Assembly (NCBI GenBank): GCA_016584305.1
Contig: JACEEZ010023651.1
Span: 173,586-237,585, forward strand
Direction: 5' to 3'
Length of the DNA stretch: 64,000 nucleotides
Origin: Chionoecetes opilio
Lineage: Eukaryota > Arthropoda > Malacostraca > Decapoda > Majidae
The notes under the pieces were generated by a model. It had not been told where the DNA came from and ran no database searches. It was given only the letters and a program-made list of their open reading frames with translations. The position numbers and the translations under genes are program-made. This document shows positions 63,321 through 64,000 of the stretch, piece by piece; position 1 is the stretch's first letter, and every line of letters starts with the position of its first letter.

Positions 63321-64000
63321 AACACATACACACACCGTCATCTCCTAAGTCAATGAATAACGTATGGAGACTAAAAGTAAGCAGAAAATATCGTTGAGTT
63401 AATCTCTTCACAGTAATGCTTTGAGCAACTGCTGATGAAGTAGGAAGGATGTTTGATGAGGTTCGAGCCCCACAGTGTGCTACGAAGCTTCGCCGTGCAT
63501 GATGTCATCAGCGCGGAAGGATACGTAATGACATCGCACGTCTGCCACCATAACGCATGAACACCACACCACGTCTTCCTAGTTCCTGTTATTAGATTGT
63601 AAGTGACTCATACGTCATTCCTGGTATCCTGTGTACATACCTGGGCGATGAACTGCTGCCAGGGAATGATGGGCCAACGCCTCCCGCCGCCAGCCACGCC
63701 CATCGTCAGCGGCCACAACCGGAGGCCGCCCTTGTCTTCATCACAAGTAAGCCTCTCTGTATTGTCGTTTGTCGGCATCTCCTCGTCCCCAATAGTACAG
63801 TTGTTGATCCCGAGTGCTTGCAACATCAGGAGCGCATTGTCAGGAGAACTGATGGATTCTGGAGCTCTGTGCAACACGAGCTCCACTTGTTCCACCTCCC
63901 GCAGGTCTTTCGTACCTGCCACAAATTTTCGGATACCGTCAACCTTATCCACCCGCAGCTTCAACGTCTCGCTCTTCTCGTAGATCTTTGATAGCTTGGA
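62328..64000 (-). CDS. host gene with degenerate cyclophilin-like domain (last two visible exons)
   Basis: Exon 64000 (continues off the window) to 63641 encodes SKLSKIYEKSETLKLRVDKV... to PIIPWQQFIAQ, with minus-strand donor CCCAG|GTATGT. Exon 62852-62328 follows CACCCCGCAG in phase 0 and ends TGA. The second exon reads EVYLQLEAAGADLGRVHIRL, FLALCLG, SYQGAKFRTV, RGGDYQATDGTGTT, ALFNICLQ and PFGEVVLGLSVV, which follows the order of cyclophilin blocks. The FHR motif is FRT here, so the catalytic Arg is absent, and the substrate-pocket Trp is not seen. Probably a non-catalytic scaffold-type cyclophilin; the wider protein is unknown to me. Confidence 0.65.
62853..63640 (-). other. intron of the cyclophilin-like gene, with (CA)n
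   Basis: Bounded by minus-strand donor and acceptor. It contains (CA)n at 63264-63336. No other feature seen. Confidence 0.6.

Overview
The window is animal nuclear DNA, most likely from an arthropod and probably a decapod crustacean. Evidence is long introns with GT-AG exons, a tRNA-Val-type SINE, tails of several LINE families, many TA- or TTAA-flanked MITEs, very dense minisatellites, and CCTAA (reverse of the arthropod TTAGG telomere motif) inside a satellite. The species cannot be fixed from sequence alone.

Positions 1-26502 (+) hold the 3' half of a CCDC88 (Girdin/Daple, Hook-related protein) gene. About 19 exons encode roughly 900 residues of coiled coil followed by a Ser/Pro-rich tail that ends in a Gly-Cys-Val PDZ-binding motif. 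The 5' half lies upstream of the window. Introns are packed with repeats, and tandem arrays repeatedly arise at exon-intron junctions: donors of exons 7, 9 and 17 are all duplicated. A further exon-like block with a possible G-alpha-binding motif lies downstream at 30622-30768.

Positions 32936-48093 (+) hold two diverged copies of a MULE-transposase-like gene family. Copy A has one internal stop and a ten-fold in-frame repeat of a 14-residue module. Copy B appears to have a CpG-rich first exon 6.7 kb upstream, like a host gene. Between and around them are MITEs, LINE tails and a large hairpin.

Positions 48748-61328 hold a Polinton/Maverick (adintovirus-like) element with ~760 bp terminal inverted repeats and all main genes on the + strand: truncated protein-primed DNA polymerase B, a penton-like protein, packaging ATPase, chromodomain integrase, small conserved proteins, a macrodomain-like protein, a basic core-like protein, double-jelly-roll major capsid, adenain-like protease, and a three-exon polyQ protein whose 3' end lies in the right inverted repeat. 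The left repeat carries a copy of that gene's end and abuts a polymerase lacking its exonuclease half. Most frames show single-base shifts, several in homopolymers. A conserved host exon (exon 11 of CCDC88) shows the same kind of error, so some of this decay may be assembly error.

Positions 62328-64000 (-) hold the last two visible exons of a host gene with a degenerate cyclophilin-like domain.
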